This document shows positions 46,871 to 56,005 of a stretch of 64,000 nt of DNA, piece by piece; position 1 is the first letter of the stretch, and each line of letters starts with the position of its first letter. Below the pieces are notes generated by a model that was not told the DNA's origin, ran no database searches, and worked only from the letters and a program-made list of their open reading frames with translations. The DNA is from Pseudanabaena sp. BC1403 (GTDB taxonomy: Bacteria; Cyanobacteriota; Cyanobacteriia; Pseudanabaenales; Pseudanabaenaceae). The translations under genes were made by a program, and so were the position numbers. The stretch is from the NCBI RefSeq assembly GCF_002914585.1, contig NZ_PDDM01000008.1, positions 1-64,000 on the forward strand, read 5' to 3'.

Positions 46871-48210
46871 CGTTGGAGTAACTCCGCTTGAATATTGCCC
46901 AAAGTGAGAATGCGAAAATCAGTAAGGCGATCGCTTGCAAGTTCATCTATCTTAAATTGATTTGCATCATTAGCAACAATCAAAACCAATGTAAAAATCT
47001 GCATTGACTGAAGATAGCGAATTAGATTTTTGCGTTCTTCATCCCAAGTTAAAAAGACGCAGATACAGCCACTCAATAGGGAGATTCGTTCAACAATGCT
47101 AGGAACGATCGCCTCAAAGGATTTATCTTGGCAGGGACGCACTGAGGCAATTATTTCCAGCATTCGGTCGGTGTGGCTTAGCCCTCGCCCAAAGGTAAAA
47201 CAATAGGATTCAGTGCCCACAAACATCAGATCGAGGAGAGATTCTTGGGTTTGGACTTCATAGGCAAAGGAGGCAGCCACTGCGATCGCCTCTTCAAAAA
47301 TTTCGCTATATATCTCTGGCTGAAATGTATCCAAAATCAAGGCGTAGCGGACAAAAAACTCATCCTGTTCTTCTTTGACAATTGGTTTGCCTGTCTTTGC
47401 CCAGCTTTTCCAATGGATGCTACGGAGCGAATCCCCTGCGCGATAATCCCGTAAAGCGCGAAACTCTTCGGAGTCACCCACTGAGGATGATAGCGCCACA
47501 CCTCCCGATTGATAGCGTCGAGAACCTGCGATTTGCATTGGTGGTAGCTGATAGAGTTTCGGTAAGATCGAGATGGTTTGTGGTAGACCAAGGGTTTTAC
47601 AAGCGTGGAATAGACCAAAGGGGCTAGGTCTAGCTATGGTCAGTCCTGCTAAGCGGATAAGTCCTCTTTGGGTGGGAAGAATTTCATATACGACTTCAAT
47701 TTGGCTGTTGGGTTGCAAGCTTGGTAAGTCGATCGCTTTGGCGATCGCACCCAGATTTCTAGCGATCGCCCATTGCCAACGAAAATATCCCACAGCGCGA
47801 TCGAAGGCATTACGTTTTGATTCATTTGGCTCTGCGATCGCTAGAAATTCGCTCAAACTCGGACGTGGATCGGCAAATTCTTCCCATAGCTTCAGGGCTG
47901 TTTGAGATTTTGGAGTTTGATTATGGATGGTAATGCGATATTTGAGAGGCATTCCTACGCTAGCAAATCTCGGTAGATGGCGCGTGGCACTATATCGCAA
48001 GCGAAAAACTAAGCTGAATCCAATCTCGATCGCAACAAGGCAAAGCAGAAAGGAAAATATCTGATACGCCATGCCCTGAGTGTAATCACCAAATACTCCT
48101 GACAGAAATAGGCAGAGCAGGATGACTCTTCCCGTTATGGTGATCCTTTTGGATAGCCGCCTTTGGATTGCTGAGCTAAAATGGAAAACCTTGTAAAACC
48201 ATTGTTTCAT
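46867..48210 (-). CDS. DUF58 membrane protein
   Basis: The protein is about 447 residues. Two close N-terminal membrane helices (about 22-60) are followed by a beta-rich region. The DUF58 signature comes next (LRDYRAGDSLRSIHWKSWAKTGKPIVKE) and then a vWA-like C-terminal fold. I prefer the ATG at 48210; the frame also allows a TTG at 48225 that overlaps the moxR-type stop. Its stop overlaps the transglutaminase start by four bases. It probably bridges the MoxR ATPase and the membrane enzyme. Confidence 0.88.
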   Translation of the reverse strand: MKQWFYKVFHFSSAIQRRLSKRITITGRVILLCLFLSGVFGDYTQGMAYQIFSFLLCLVAIEIGFSLVFRLRYSATRHLPRFASVGMPLKYRITIHNQTPKSQTALKLWEEFADPRPSLSEFLAIAEPNESKRNAFDRAVGYFRWQWAIARNLGAIAKAIDLPSLQPNSQIEVVYEILPTQRGLIRLAGLTIARPSPFGLFHACKTLGLPQTISILPKLYQLPPMQIAGSRRYQSGGVALSSSVGDSEEFRALRDYRAGDSLRSIHWKSWAKTGKPIVKEEQDEFFVRYALILDTFQPEIYSEIFEEAIAVAASFAYEVQTQESLLDLMFVGTESYCFTFGRGLSHTDRMLEIIASVRPCQDKSFEAIVPSIVERISLLSGCICVFLTWDEERKNLIRYLQSMQIFTLVLIVANDANQFKIDELASDRLTDFRILTLGNIQAELLQR

Positions 48211-48221
48211 TGTCAGTTCAC

Positions 48222-49163
48222 TCAAGCGGGAATTGGAATAGATTTAATGATTTCCTGAACGACATTTTCAGCGGTTTTTCCCGCAAATCGCGATCGCGGT
48301 TCCATCACTAATCGATGGGCGATCGCAGCAACCGCTAGTTCTTGAATATGTTCGGGTGTAACAAACTCATAGCCATCAAATAAAGCTAATGCCTGTGCGA
48401 CTTTCATTAAGGATAGAGAGGCTCTGGGGCTTGCGCCTAACTGCACGTCTTCAGAGGTGCGCGTAGCATTGACGATATCGACAACATAGCGTTGGAGTTC
48501 GGGGCTGACGCGCACTTGCTTGACTTGATACATTAAGGCTGCGATCGCTTCGAGGTCAACGCAGGGCGAAATATTGTCGATGGGATGTTGTTGGATTTGA
48601 GCAGATAGCAATTCCACTTCTTCTTCGGGCTGGATATAACCCAAACTAAATTGCAACGCAAAGCGATCCATTTGGGCTTCGGGTAATGGATAAGTGCCGC
48701 GAGATTCCACTGGGTTTTGGGTTGCCAATACAAAAAACAAGTCTTGCAGTTTTTTGATTTTGCCATCGACACTTACTTGCGACTCTGCCATTGCTTCTAA
48801 TAGCGCTGATTGGGTGCGAGGCGAGGCGCGATTGATCTCATCTGCAAGAACGATATTCGCAAAGATTGGGCCTTCATGCCAATGAAATACGCGATCGTTG
48901 GGGTCAAAAATCGAAATCCCCAGAATGTCCGATGGTAAAAGGTCGGGGGTAAATTGAATCCGCTTAAACTTGGCACTAACCGAAAATGCTAAAGCTTTAG
49001 CTAGGGTGGTTTTGCCCGAACCAGGGTAGTCTTCTAGTAGCACATGTCCACCACTAGCAAAGGCTGCTAACAATTTGCGAATTGCGGCGGATTGTCCTTT
49101 GATGACGGTTTGGATATTGTCATAAATCTTTTGGTAAACTTTTCGACCATCGATGACATTCAT
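48222..49163 (-). CDS. MoxR family AAA+ ATPase
   Basis: The 313-residue protein has Walker A DYPGSGKTT, Walker B VLADEINRA, the MoxR insert LLEAMAESQVSVDG, sensor ATQNP and the sensor-2 region GASPRASLSLM. It is the first gene of the three-gene operon and has an ATG start. It acts as a chaperone-like ATPase with the DUF58/vWA partner downstream. Confidence 0.92.
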   Translation of the reverse strand: MNVIDGRKVYQKIYDNIQTVIKGQSAAIRKLLAAFASGGHVLLEDYPGSGKTTLAKALAFSVSAKFKRIQFTPDLLPSDILGISIFDPNDRVFHWHEGPIFANIVLADEINRASPRTQSALLEAMAESQVSVDGKIKKLQDLFFVLATQNPVESRGTYPLPEAQMDRFALQFSLGYIQPEEEVELLSAQIQQHPIDNISPCVDLEAIAALMYQVKQVRVSPELQRYVVDIVNATRTSEDVQLGASPRASLSLMKVAQALALFDGYEFVTPEHIQELAVAAIAHRLVMEPRSRFAGKTAENVVQEIIKSIPIPA

Positions 49164-49188
49164 GGGTGCGCGTCCATGTTGAGAATGT

Positions 49189-49290
49189 CATCAGTATATA
49201 TGTTTGCTCTCCTTTCGGATGCTGCGCGATCGCAACCTCGATTTCAGTTACAAACCATTACCGATCGCAAAAAATGCTGCCCAATAATTT
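49189..49290. repeat. direct repeat flanking the fifth CHAT gene, left copy
   Basis: This stretch (TCATCAGTATATAT, then CTGCGCGATCGCAACC and the CHAT 3' end) is repeated at 52049-52150, on the other side of the CHAT gene. The right copy contains the decayed 3' end of another CHAT gene, so the pair marks a former tandem duplication. Confidence 0.7.
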
Positions 49291-51911
49291 GGATGGTTGT
49301 ATTTTGGAGATTTGATTAGCGAAACTTGCGCTCTGCGTAATGCTTCTGCCGCCGTAATATCGCCTTTTTGGAGTTCGCTATAAAATGCAGTCATGAGTGA
49401 ACTTGTCCCCACATCATCAACTTTCCAGAGCGAGGCGATCGCATTTTTTGCACCAGCTTTTTGGACTTGATAGCCAAATCCCAAAATCTCTACCCCATCA
49501 CCAAGCGTGCCTGTTCCCGTCTGACAAGCGCTGAGGATGATTAGCTCGACATTTGGCATGTCCCAATCGCTAATCTCATTTAAACTAATTTTGTCACCAT
49601 TACCAAAAATAATAAACGAGGTGTTAGGTGCGCCAACATTAAACTCAGCATGGGTTGCTAAATGGAGAATATTATGTTTTTTGAATTGAGATTCAAAGGC
49701 TTGACGACTAAATTTTTCTTCTTGGAGAGTAGTTGAGTTTTGAAAAGAATTTGCGATCACTTGCACTTCCTTAATTGTGGCAGGCAATCCTATCTGCCCA
49801 AATTTCCTCTCAGTTGTTTTGCCCCCAAAGGCTCCAGCAAGTATCCTCGGCTGAGATTTCGATTTAGGAGAAAAATTACTGAGGCTATAGGCGATCAGAT
49901 TACTAATCCGATATTTCTCAATTAACCAATGTTTGCCATCTTCTGGATTTTCATCATACAAAGCTCCAAGAGGAACATAGCGCAATAGCCCATCGGGAGC
50001 ATAGAGAATCGTCTCAGCTTTTGCTTGCTTAAGATCCGCTTCAATGGGTTTAATCAAGACATTATAGAGCTTTGTCGCCGCCTCCCTAAAATCCTCAGAA
50101 TCACGATCCAGCAATTCCGATTTGAAGTCTTGAATTAAAATTTTGAGATCATCCTGTTTAATATTTACTGTACGGCTAATCAGTGGACTATTCTGAGAAA
50201 AAAGCACCAATTCAAGCCGATCTTCAAGAATGAGCGGATAGAATAAGACCGTGCCTTGAGGGATTTTTTTGAGATAATCTGGAACTTGATTAAGCTCTGA
50301 CTTGGGAATCTGTTGAATCTGATTTGCAAGTTGGCGATTTAGCTCAGGCATCCGCTCAAAATCAATCACTGCAACATCACGAATAAAAGCCTGCTCTGAC
50401 TCTAACAACCTTATGCCTTGAGATGTGCGATCAGTTCCCTTAATGTTTTTGAGATACTCTTCAAGCTCTTGGACTTTGAGCAAATCTATAACTTGTAATG
50501 CTTCCATAACACGCCCTTGTTTTAGCAAAAGGTCGGCAAGACGACGATAAGATTTCTCGATAGTTGATAGATATGATTTCTGATATTCTTTGCCCAGTCC
50601 CCTGATATTTTTGCGAATCGACTCTCGAACATTGATCGATCGCTTATAAAAAAGAATTGCCAGATCAGGCTGACCTTGTTGCAAGAATATATAGCCAAGA
50701 TTGTTAAATGATCGTCCTTGACCAGCGAGGTTACCGATTTGGGTGGAAATGGCTAAGGCTTGCTGATAATAATCAAGCGTTTTTTGAACTTGACCAAGTG
50801 AATTGTAGGCAATTCCGAGACTGTTGAGAGAGAGGCTTTCACCATCGCGATCGCCTATTTGTTTGGTGATTTCTAGAGCTTTTTGATAGTTCTCGATCGC
50901 TCCTTGAATATCTCCTAGTAACCGATAAGAACCACCGAGGTTGTTAAGCGTCCGTCCTTCAGTATTACGGTTACCAATTTCACGAGAAATTACTAAGGCT
51001 TGCTGAAAATAGCCGATCGCCTTGGGATATTGTTTGAGGCTATTGTGCACAATCCCAAGATTATTCAGTGCATCAGCTTCACCACTACGAGCGCCAACTT
51101 GCTTTTTCAGGGATAATGATTGCTGGTAATGATCGATCGCCTTTTGGTATTGCCCAAGCGAATCGTATGCACCGCCAAGGGTATTCAAGGCATCGGCTTC
51201 GCCATTGAGATCGCCAATTTCTTTTTTGATGGCTAGAGCTTGCTGATATTGCTCAATTGCAGTTTGATACTTCCCAATTCCATCGTAGGCAATACCGCTA
51301 GCAATATACAAATCTGATTCCCCATCGCGATCATTGATTTGCTTCAAGATGGGCAAACACTTCTGATAGTATTCAATGGCTTTGGCGTACTGTCCGAGCA
51401 GATTATAGGCGTTGCCGAGATTGCCTAAAGAACGACCTTCCCCATAGAGATCGCCAATTTGCTGTTTGATTTCTAAAGCTTGTGTATGATATTCGATCGC
51501 CTTGGTGTACTGTCCCATTGCATAGTAGACATTACCCAGATTCCCTAGTGAATTTCCTTGATTATTGCGATCGCCAATTTTTTGAGCGATCGCTAGGGAT
51601 TGCTGGTGATATTCAATCGCTTCTGGATATTTCCCCAGTGAACTATATGCATTTCCAATATTGTTTAACGCATTTCCTTCCCCCTTAAGATTTTTAATTT
51701 CGCGATAGATTTGTCGCGACTTCTCAAATACTTGTAATGCTTCGCGAAATTGACTGACTTTATTTAACTGATTTCCTCTCTCTAAAAGCCGATCTGCTTC
51801 TGCTTTGCGTGCTTGTGTTGTTTGCGCTTGGATACTTTCACTTGTCACTATTTGCACTTGCACACAAGCTAAAAAAGTCAACATTGCGATGCCAATAGCC
51901 CTATTCTTCAT
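49248..51911 (-). CDS. exported TPR-CHAT protease-like protein (copy D)
   Basis: The protein is 887 residues from the ATG at 51911 behind the conserved GTGAGGAT; the longer frame opens with GTG at 51926. It has a signal peptide, ten TPR units (less uniform than copies A and B), a linker and a CHAT domain with His754 and Cys796. It is divergent from a NACHT NTPase gene 310 bp away and flanked by direct repeats. The Asn-Gly-Leu C-terminus matches copies A and B. Protease activity is likely from the intact pair; the target is unknown. Confidence 0.85.
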   Translation of the reverse strand: MKNRAIGIAMLTFLACVQVQIVTSESIQAQTTQARKAEADRLLERGNQLNKVSQFREALQVFEKSRQIYREIKNLKGEGNALNNIGNAYSSLGKYPEAIEYHQQSLAIAQKIGDRNNQGNSLGNLGNVYYAMGQYTKAIEYHTQALEIKQQIGDLYGEGRSLGNLGNAYNLLGQYAKAIEYYQKCLPILKQINDRDGESDLYIASGIAYDGIGKYQTAIEQYQQALAIKKEIGDLNGEADALNTLGGAYDSLGQYQKAIDHYQQSLSLKKQVGARSGEADALNNLGIVHNSLKQYPKAIGYFQQALVISREIGNRNTEGRTLNNLGGSYRLLGDIQGAIENYQKALEITKQIGDRDGESLSLNSLGIAYNSLGQVQKTLDYYQQALAISTQIGNLAGQGRSFNNLGYIFLQQGQPDLAILFYKRSINVRESIRKNIRGLGKEYQKSYLSTIEKSYRRLADLLLKQGRVMEALQVIDLLKVQELEEYLKNIKGTDRTSQGIRLLESEQAFIRDVAVIDFERMPELNRQLANQIQQIPKSELNQVPDYLKKIPQGTVLFYPLILEDRLELVLFSQNSPLISRTVNIKQDDLKILIQDFKSELLDRDSEDFREAATKLYNVLIKPIEADLKQAKAETILYAPDGLLRYVPLGALYDENPEDGKHWLIEKYRISNLIAYSLSNFSPKSKSQPRILAGAFGGKTTERKFGQIGLPATIKEVQVIANSFQNSTTLQEEKFSRQAFESQFKKHNILHLATHAEFNVGAPNTSFIIFGNGDKISLNEISDWDMPNVELIILSACQTGTGTLGDGVEILGFGYQVQKAGAKNAIASLWKVDDVGTSSLMTAFYSELQKGDITAAEALRRAQVSLIKSPKYNHPNYWAAFFAIGNGL

Positions 51912-52048
51912 AGCTGAAATCCTCACACTTTACCTGCTATCTAAGATAAGTTTAAGCAGTACAAAGATAAAGCCAGTTACAAAATTGGTAACGGTCACAC
52001 TAATTTTCGATCAAGAGAATTCATGCATTTTTTAAAAGTTTTGCAATC

Positions 52049-52150
52049 TCATCAGTATATATAAATCTACTTTCATCTTCTGCGCGATCGCAACCTCGAT
52101 TTCAGTTACAAACCATTACCGATTCGCAAAGAAAGCCGACCAGTATTTGG
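52049..52150. repeat. direct repeat flanking the fifth CHAT gene, right copy
   Basis: It matches 49189-49290 over about 100 bases with small changes. It includes the identical run TGCGCGATCGCAACCTCGAT and the CHAT 3' end. Confidence 0.7.
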
Positions 52151-52160
52151 GCAGACAGCA
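52106..52160 (-). pseudogene. 3' stub of a lost CHAT gene
   Basis: Read leftwards it encodes YWSAFFA as in the CHAT C-terminus. An extra A then shifts GCGATCGGTAATGG to GCGAATCGGTAATGG, and homology ends to the right of about 52160. It is all that remains of a second tandem CHAT copy. Confidence 0.65.
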
Positions 52161-52224
52161 AATTTTAATTTACAAGATACTTTAAATCCTCTAGGATCTG
52201 GCTACTGCAATTACTCTAAATCTT

Positions 52225-54282
52225 ATGACTGGCTTTGAACCACTTATTACACCTCTAGTTGCGATCGCGCTCGAAGTACTGAAAGACAGTGGTAAGAAGG
52301 AAGGCGAAAATATTTTTGCAAGCTGGATGAAGCGAGATGTTGGTAAGGATTTACAGGATGTCGTATTTAAAGCGATGGGTAAATATATCGAGAGTTACAC
52401 TAAACGACATGGCAAACTCAAAGTATTGGGAATGAAAGATCCTGTTGAGTTAGATGAGATATTTACAACAGTTCAGTTATTGGGAGAGGATGAGATTCAG
52501 CAGTTTGCGACTATTGATGATTTGGAAAAGCTTTACCGTGAAGCTGGTCAGAGATTACTGCGATATCGCTCTAAAGAAAGGCAAGATGGGATTACTGTTG
52601 CCAGTAAAAAGCAATTTCTAATGGTGTTGGGCGCGCCAGGGGCAGGTAAATCTACTTTTCTTCGCAAAATTGGTTTGGAATCTTTTAAAGGAAAAAAGGG
52701 CAACTTTAAGCATCAAGCCATTCCAGTTTTACTAGAACTTAAGAAATTCACTGAGAGCAAAATCGATCTCAAGGCGTTGATTGAGGCGGAGTTTACTACC
52801 TGTGGATTTCCTAAGCCCAAAGAATTTACAGAAAGTGCTTTAGATAAGGGAAAATTGCTAGTTTTGCTAGATGGTCTGGATGAAGTACCTTCAGCGAATG
52901 TCAACTCTGTCATTGATGCAATTCAAGATTTTGTAGATCGCTACGACAAAAATCGCTACATTGCCTCTTGTCGTACTGCCGCCTATCGCTATAATTTCAA
53001 GCGTTTTAGTGATGTGATTTTGTCGGAGTTTGATGATGGACAGATTCAGCAGTTTATCAATAATTGGTTTCGCTCCGAAGAAGACAAACAGGCGGGAACG
53101 GCGGCGCTTTGTTGGGAATTGCTAGAACGTGATGAAAATAAAGCGGCAAAGGAACTTGCCCATAGTCCGATTTTGCTAACTTTTCTCTGCCTGACCTATG
53201 ACAAGTCACAAACCTTTGCTAATAATCGCAGTGGTCTATACAAGAAGGCTTTGCGGATTCTCTTGGAGGAATGGGCTGCTGAGAAGCGAATTATGCGACA
53301 GGCGATCTATGAGGGTTTGAGCGTAGAGCTAGAGGAAGTGTTACTTTCAGAAATTGCCTGTGAGGGTTTTGCGGCAGATCGCTTATTTATTCCTCAGTCT
53401 CAATTGGTTGAGCGAATTAAGGAGTTTCTATCAAGTAATCTAAATGCGCCTAAACAACTTAGTGGCGAACAAGTTTTAGATGCGATCGCTATTCAACAAG
53501 GTATCTTGGTGGAAAGAGTTGAGGATGTGTATTCTTTTTCGCACCTGACTTTGCAGGAATATCTAACGGCAAGATATATCCACACTCATGGTCAAATTTC
53601 GCAGATGGTGGAGAAATATCTGACTGATAAACGATGGAGAGAAGTATTTCTATTGACTTCAGGATTGATGGTGGATAGAGGTTCTGATGAACTGCTTCTA
53701 GAGATGCACAAAGCCGCAAAACAGTATGCACGTCATCCCAAGGTGAAAGCATTACTGCAATGGGCAGATCAAGTTATAGCAAGTTCATCAGGTATTCTTA
53801 AACCTGCGGCTAAACGAGCAGCAGCCATAGTATTTATTAATAGTAGAGATAGTTCTTCCGAGCTTTTGCACCAAACTATGTGCATTTATAGAGGCATAGA
53901 CAGAGGTGAAGCTAGAGAAAATGCGAGAGCAATTACGAGTGTAATTGCTAGTGGTGTTAGCGCCATTATCAGCCCAGTTATTATCGCCGCTAGCAATAGA
54001 GCTAGAGACGAGTTAGAGCAATTAGGCATTGTTACAACAAGATTAGGATTCTCCCAATTTTTAATTGACTTAGAATCTGTCAGATATTATCTAAACAGTA
54101 CAGATATCACCCGAATTGAAACTCAAAAATTTATTGTCAACGATACAGAAGAATTACAAGCTCTAAACAAATATCTCTATAGCATCGATCTACTCCTCAA
54201 ATGCAAGCAAGAAGCAGCTAGGCTCTCCCATACAACGTGGTATGAGATTGAAGTAGAACTTTTGCTACCACCAGATGATTAA
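52225..54282 (+). CDS. NACHT-domain STAND NTPase
   Basis: The 685-residue protein has an N-terminal helical region (1-130) with the cyanobacterial signature EIQQFATIDDLEKLYREAG. The NACHT domain follows with Walker A GAPGAGKST (about 139), Walker B LLVLLDGLDEVP and sensor IASCRTAAYR. Winged-helix and helical parts come next, with FSHLTLQEYLTARYI. The C-terminal 200 residues are helical without clear repeats. NACHT proteins in bacteria include antiphage NTPases that oligomerise on sensing an infection signal. No fused effector such as a nuclease is visible. It is divergent from a CHAT protein gene, which makes a signal-protease partnership conceivable. ATG at 52225. Confidence 0.85.
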   Translation: MTGFEPLITPLVAIALEVLKDSGKKEGENIFASWMKRDVGKDLQDVVFKAMGKYIESYTKRHGKLKVLGMKDPVELDEIFTTVQLLGEDEIQQFATIDDLEKLYREAGQRLLRYRSKERQDGITVASKKQFLMVLGAPGAGKSTFLRKIGLESFKGKKGNFKHQAIPVLLELKKFTESKIDLKALIEAEFTTCGFPKPKEFTESALDKGKLLVLLDGLDEVPSANVNSVIDAIQDFVDRYDKNRYIASCRTAAYRYNFKRFSDVILSEFDDGQIQQFINNWFRSEEDKQAGTAALCWELLERDENKAAKELAHSPILLTFLCLTYDKSQTFANNRSGLYKKALRILLEEWAAEKRIMRQAIYEGLSVELEEVLLSEIACEGFAADRLFIPQSQLVERIKEFLSSNLNAPKQLSGEQVLDAIAIQQGILVERVEDVYSFSHLTLQEYLTARYIHTHGQISQMVEKYLTDKRWREVFLLTSGLMVDRGSDELLLEMHKAAKQYARHPKVKALLQWADQVIASSSGILKPAAKRAAAIVFINSRDSSSELLHQTMCIYRGIDRGEARENARAITSVIASGVSAIISPVIIAASNRARDELEQLGIVTTRLGFSQFLIDLESVRYYLNSTDITRIETQKFIVNDTEELQALNKYLYSIDLLLKCKQEAARLSHTTWYEIEVELLLPPDD

Positions 54283-54317
54283 GAAAAACATCAATTACAC
54301 AAACCCATAAATTCTAT

Positions 54318-54392
54318 CCGTAGGGCGCAGCATTACCGCCACCATTTATGCATATCAACGCGATCGCAAAATGGTAATGCGATCGCCAAAAC
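54318..54392. repeat. decayed GCATT-family repeat
   Basis: GTAGGGCGCAGCATTACCGCCACC is followed by CAAAATGGTAATGCGATCGCC, an imperfect inverted repeat matching the 1562 element. It lies between the NACHT stop and the Uma2 stop. Confidence 0.45.
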
Positions 54393-54404
54393 GAGCAAAT
54401 GTAG

Positions 54405-54965
54405 CTACTCAAAACTTAGCCAATCAAAAATCTGGGAAACCGTTAAACTTAAATCAATTCCACTGAGGACAGGTACAGTTTGAGAACCTTCCAAAATTTG
54501 AATACGATGCTCAGGTAACACTACCAAAATATTTTCATCTTCAGGATCGAGCAACCAACCTAACTCCGTGCCATGGTCTACACAATGCAACAAATTAGCT
54601 ATCACTTTATTTTGTCTCTGATCGGGAGAAAGTATCTCGATCGCCCAATCAGGATATATTTCAAAACGGTTAGCCACTCGTCCTGATGATTTGCGAGGAA
54701 TTCTCTCCCAACGAAATACGGAAACATCAGGAACGATTGAGGCTCCTCCAAAAGTACAGCGTAATTCCGAAAAAGCATAGGCAATCTTTGGAGTTTCAAC
54801 AACTTGGTTAATGTTTGTACATAACTTAACTTGTAACCGACTGTGTTCTCCTTGCGGCATAAATTTTTGAGTAACTTGTCCGTTAATAAATTCTGAGGCG
54901 GGTTTAGTCTCAGGTATTTCTAGAAATGTTTCTAAGCTATAGGGTTTTGCTGCTGTGATGACCAT
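54405..54965 (-). CDS. Uma2 family nuclease-like protein
   Basis: The 186-residue protein has ASEFINGQVTQKFMPQGEHS, SIVPDVSVFRW (Asp), DWAIEILSPDQR (Glu) and LGWLLDPEDENILVV, the standard Uma2 pattern. It starts 20 bases after the Rpn gene stop on the same strand, so the two nuclease-like genes form a pair. Its function is unknown. Confidence 0.85.
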   Translation of the reverse strand: MVITAAKPYSLETFLEIPETKPASEFINGQVTQKFMPQGEHSRLQVKLCTNINQVVETPKIAYAFSELRCTFGGASIVPDVSVFRWERIPRKSSGRVANRFEIYPDWAIEILSPDQRQNKVIANLLHCVDHGTELGWLLDPEDENILVVLPEHRIQILEGSQTVPVLSGIDLSLTVSQIFDWLSFE

Positions 54966-54985
54966 ATATTTTTCCCTTCGCCTTT

Positions 54986-55873
54986 TTACTTTCTACTTTT
55001 TAACCATGCATCCAAATCCGCCACCTTCTCAAAATCCAACACCGCCTCCACTAACTCTTCCAAATGCTCCGCCGATAGCTTATCCAACCGCTTCAAAGTT
55101 TTCAGAGCCACCTTACCCAACTTCCGCGTCAACAGCCGCACCACAACCTGTCTCATCCCCAAAACCTGACCGCGCTGCGTCCCAATTTTTTCACCCTCAA
55201 GCTTGCCTTCAAGCTTACCCTCAAGCTTGCCTTCAAGCTTGCCTTCAAGCTTTGCCTCCCGATAAACCCTTGTTTTCTTGAGATCACCTAATGTAAACAT
55301 CGCTTCAACCTCCTCTCGACTCATTTGGGGAAACTTGTACAGCAAAACTGTCTCAATAAATTCTATCATCCTTTCTCTATCCGCCTGCCCCACTCGATCG
55401 GCTAACCTTTGCGCTAAAGCTATGGTTTCCCTCTTTGGCGCAACGATTAGCCTCACAAGTCCCAAATTCAGTGACTCATTCTCTGGCAATTCATCCAGAT
55501 AGATCCGAACAATATGCCCACTCGCAAATAGCACCCTAAATTGCTTTGGTATTTCAGGTTCAATACTACGTTTCGCAAAAATTGCGACCGCTTGCCAATC
55601 ATGCTCTGGCTTGTACTGGCTCAAATATAGAAATATCTCACCGATAAATTCCCAATAAAATTCGGCACGTTTTTGAAACTGTACTTCCACAAACCAAATA
55701 TTTTTATCCAACGATTCTGGAATAAAAATGCCATCAAAGCGAAAGGCTTTTTCCTTGATTTCCACAGAAGTAAAGCGATATCCTGCTGCTGTTTCGGGCG
55801 GCAATCCTACCAATTCAAACAACAAGCTATCAAAAGTCTGAAATAGCTGAAAGAAGATCGTATCAGTACGCAT
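54986..55873 (-). CDS. Rpn family (DUF2887) nuclease-like protein, second copy
   Basis: The 295-residue protein is close to 90 percent identical by eye to the copy at 1765 in its first 230 residues. It has the same RFDGIF and FVEVQFQKR motifs and the same KLEG tandem block, then a slightly shorter C-terminal helix region (TQRGQVLGMRQVVVRLL). It is followed by a Uma2 gene in the same direction, whereas the other copy is followed by a TPR gene. A recent duplication is likely. Confidence 0.8.
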   Translation of the reverse strand: MRTDTIFFQLFQTFDSLLFELVGLPPETAAGYRFTSVEIKEKAFRFDGIFIPESLDKNIWFVEVQFQKRAEFYWEFIGEIFLYLSQYKPEHDWQAVAIFAKRSIEPEIPKQFRVLFASGHIVRIYLDELPENESLNLGLVRLIVAPKRETIALAQRLADRVGQADRERMIEFIETVLLYKFPQMSREEVEAMFTLGDLKKTRVYREAKLEGKLEGKLEGKLEGKLEGEKIGTQRGQVLGMRQVVVRLLTRKLGKVALKTLKRLDKLSAEHLEELVEAVLDFEKVADLDAWLKSRK

Positions 55874-55897
55874 CAGCCTATATTAGCGAATTTTATA

Positions 55898-56003
55898 CGT
55901 AGGATGACTGCCATCATTTACACAAATCCCCCCAATCATCAAATGGTAATGCTTCGCCCAAACCTCACAACGCAGAGACAATTTATCTATGGGAGCGAAA
56001 AGG
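55898..56003. repeat. partial GCATT-family repeat
   Basis: It contains GTAGGATGACTGCCATCATTTAC, AAATGGTAATGCTTCGCCC and CTCACAACGCAGAGACAATTTATC, the same phrases as in the element at 1562 and its right flank. The left arm is decayed. Confidence 0.45.
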
Positions 56004-56005
56004 GT

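Noticed and set aside
55190-55262. 12-bp direct repeats (CAAGCTTGCCTT type) as an iteron or origin
   Set aside because: They code for the KLEG block in a reading frame and the same block occurs in the other Rpn copy.
54955-55281. Plus-strand frame of 108 aa rich in Pro, Ala and Cys-Gln-Ala repeats
   Set aside because: It is the antisense reading of the Rpn gene's KLEG block and C-terminal region; composition is not protein-like.
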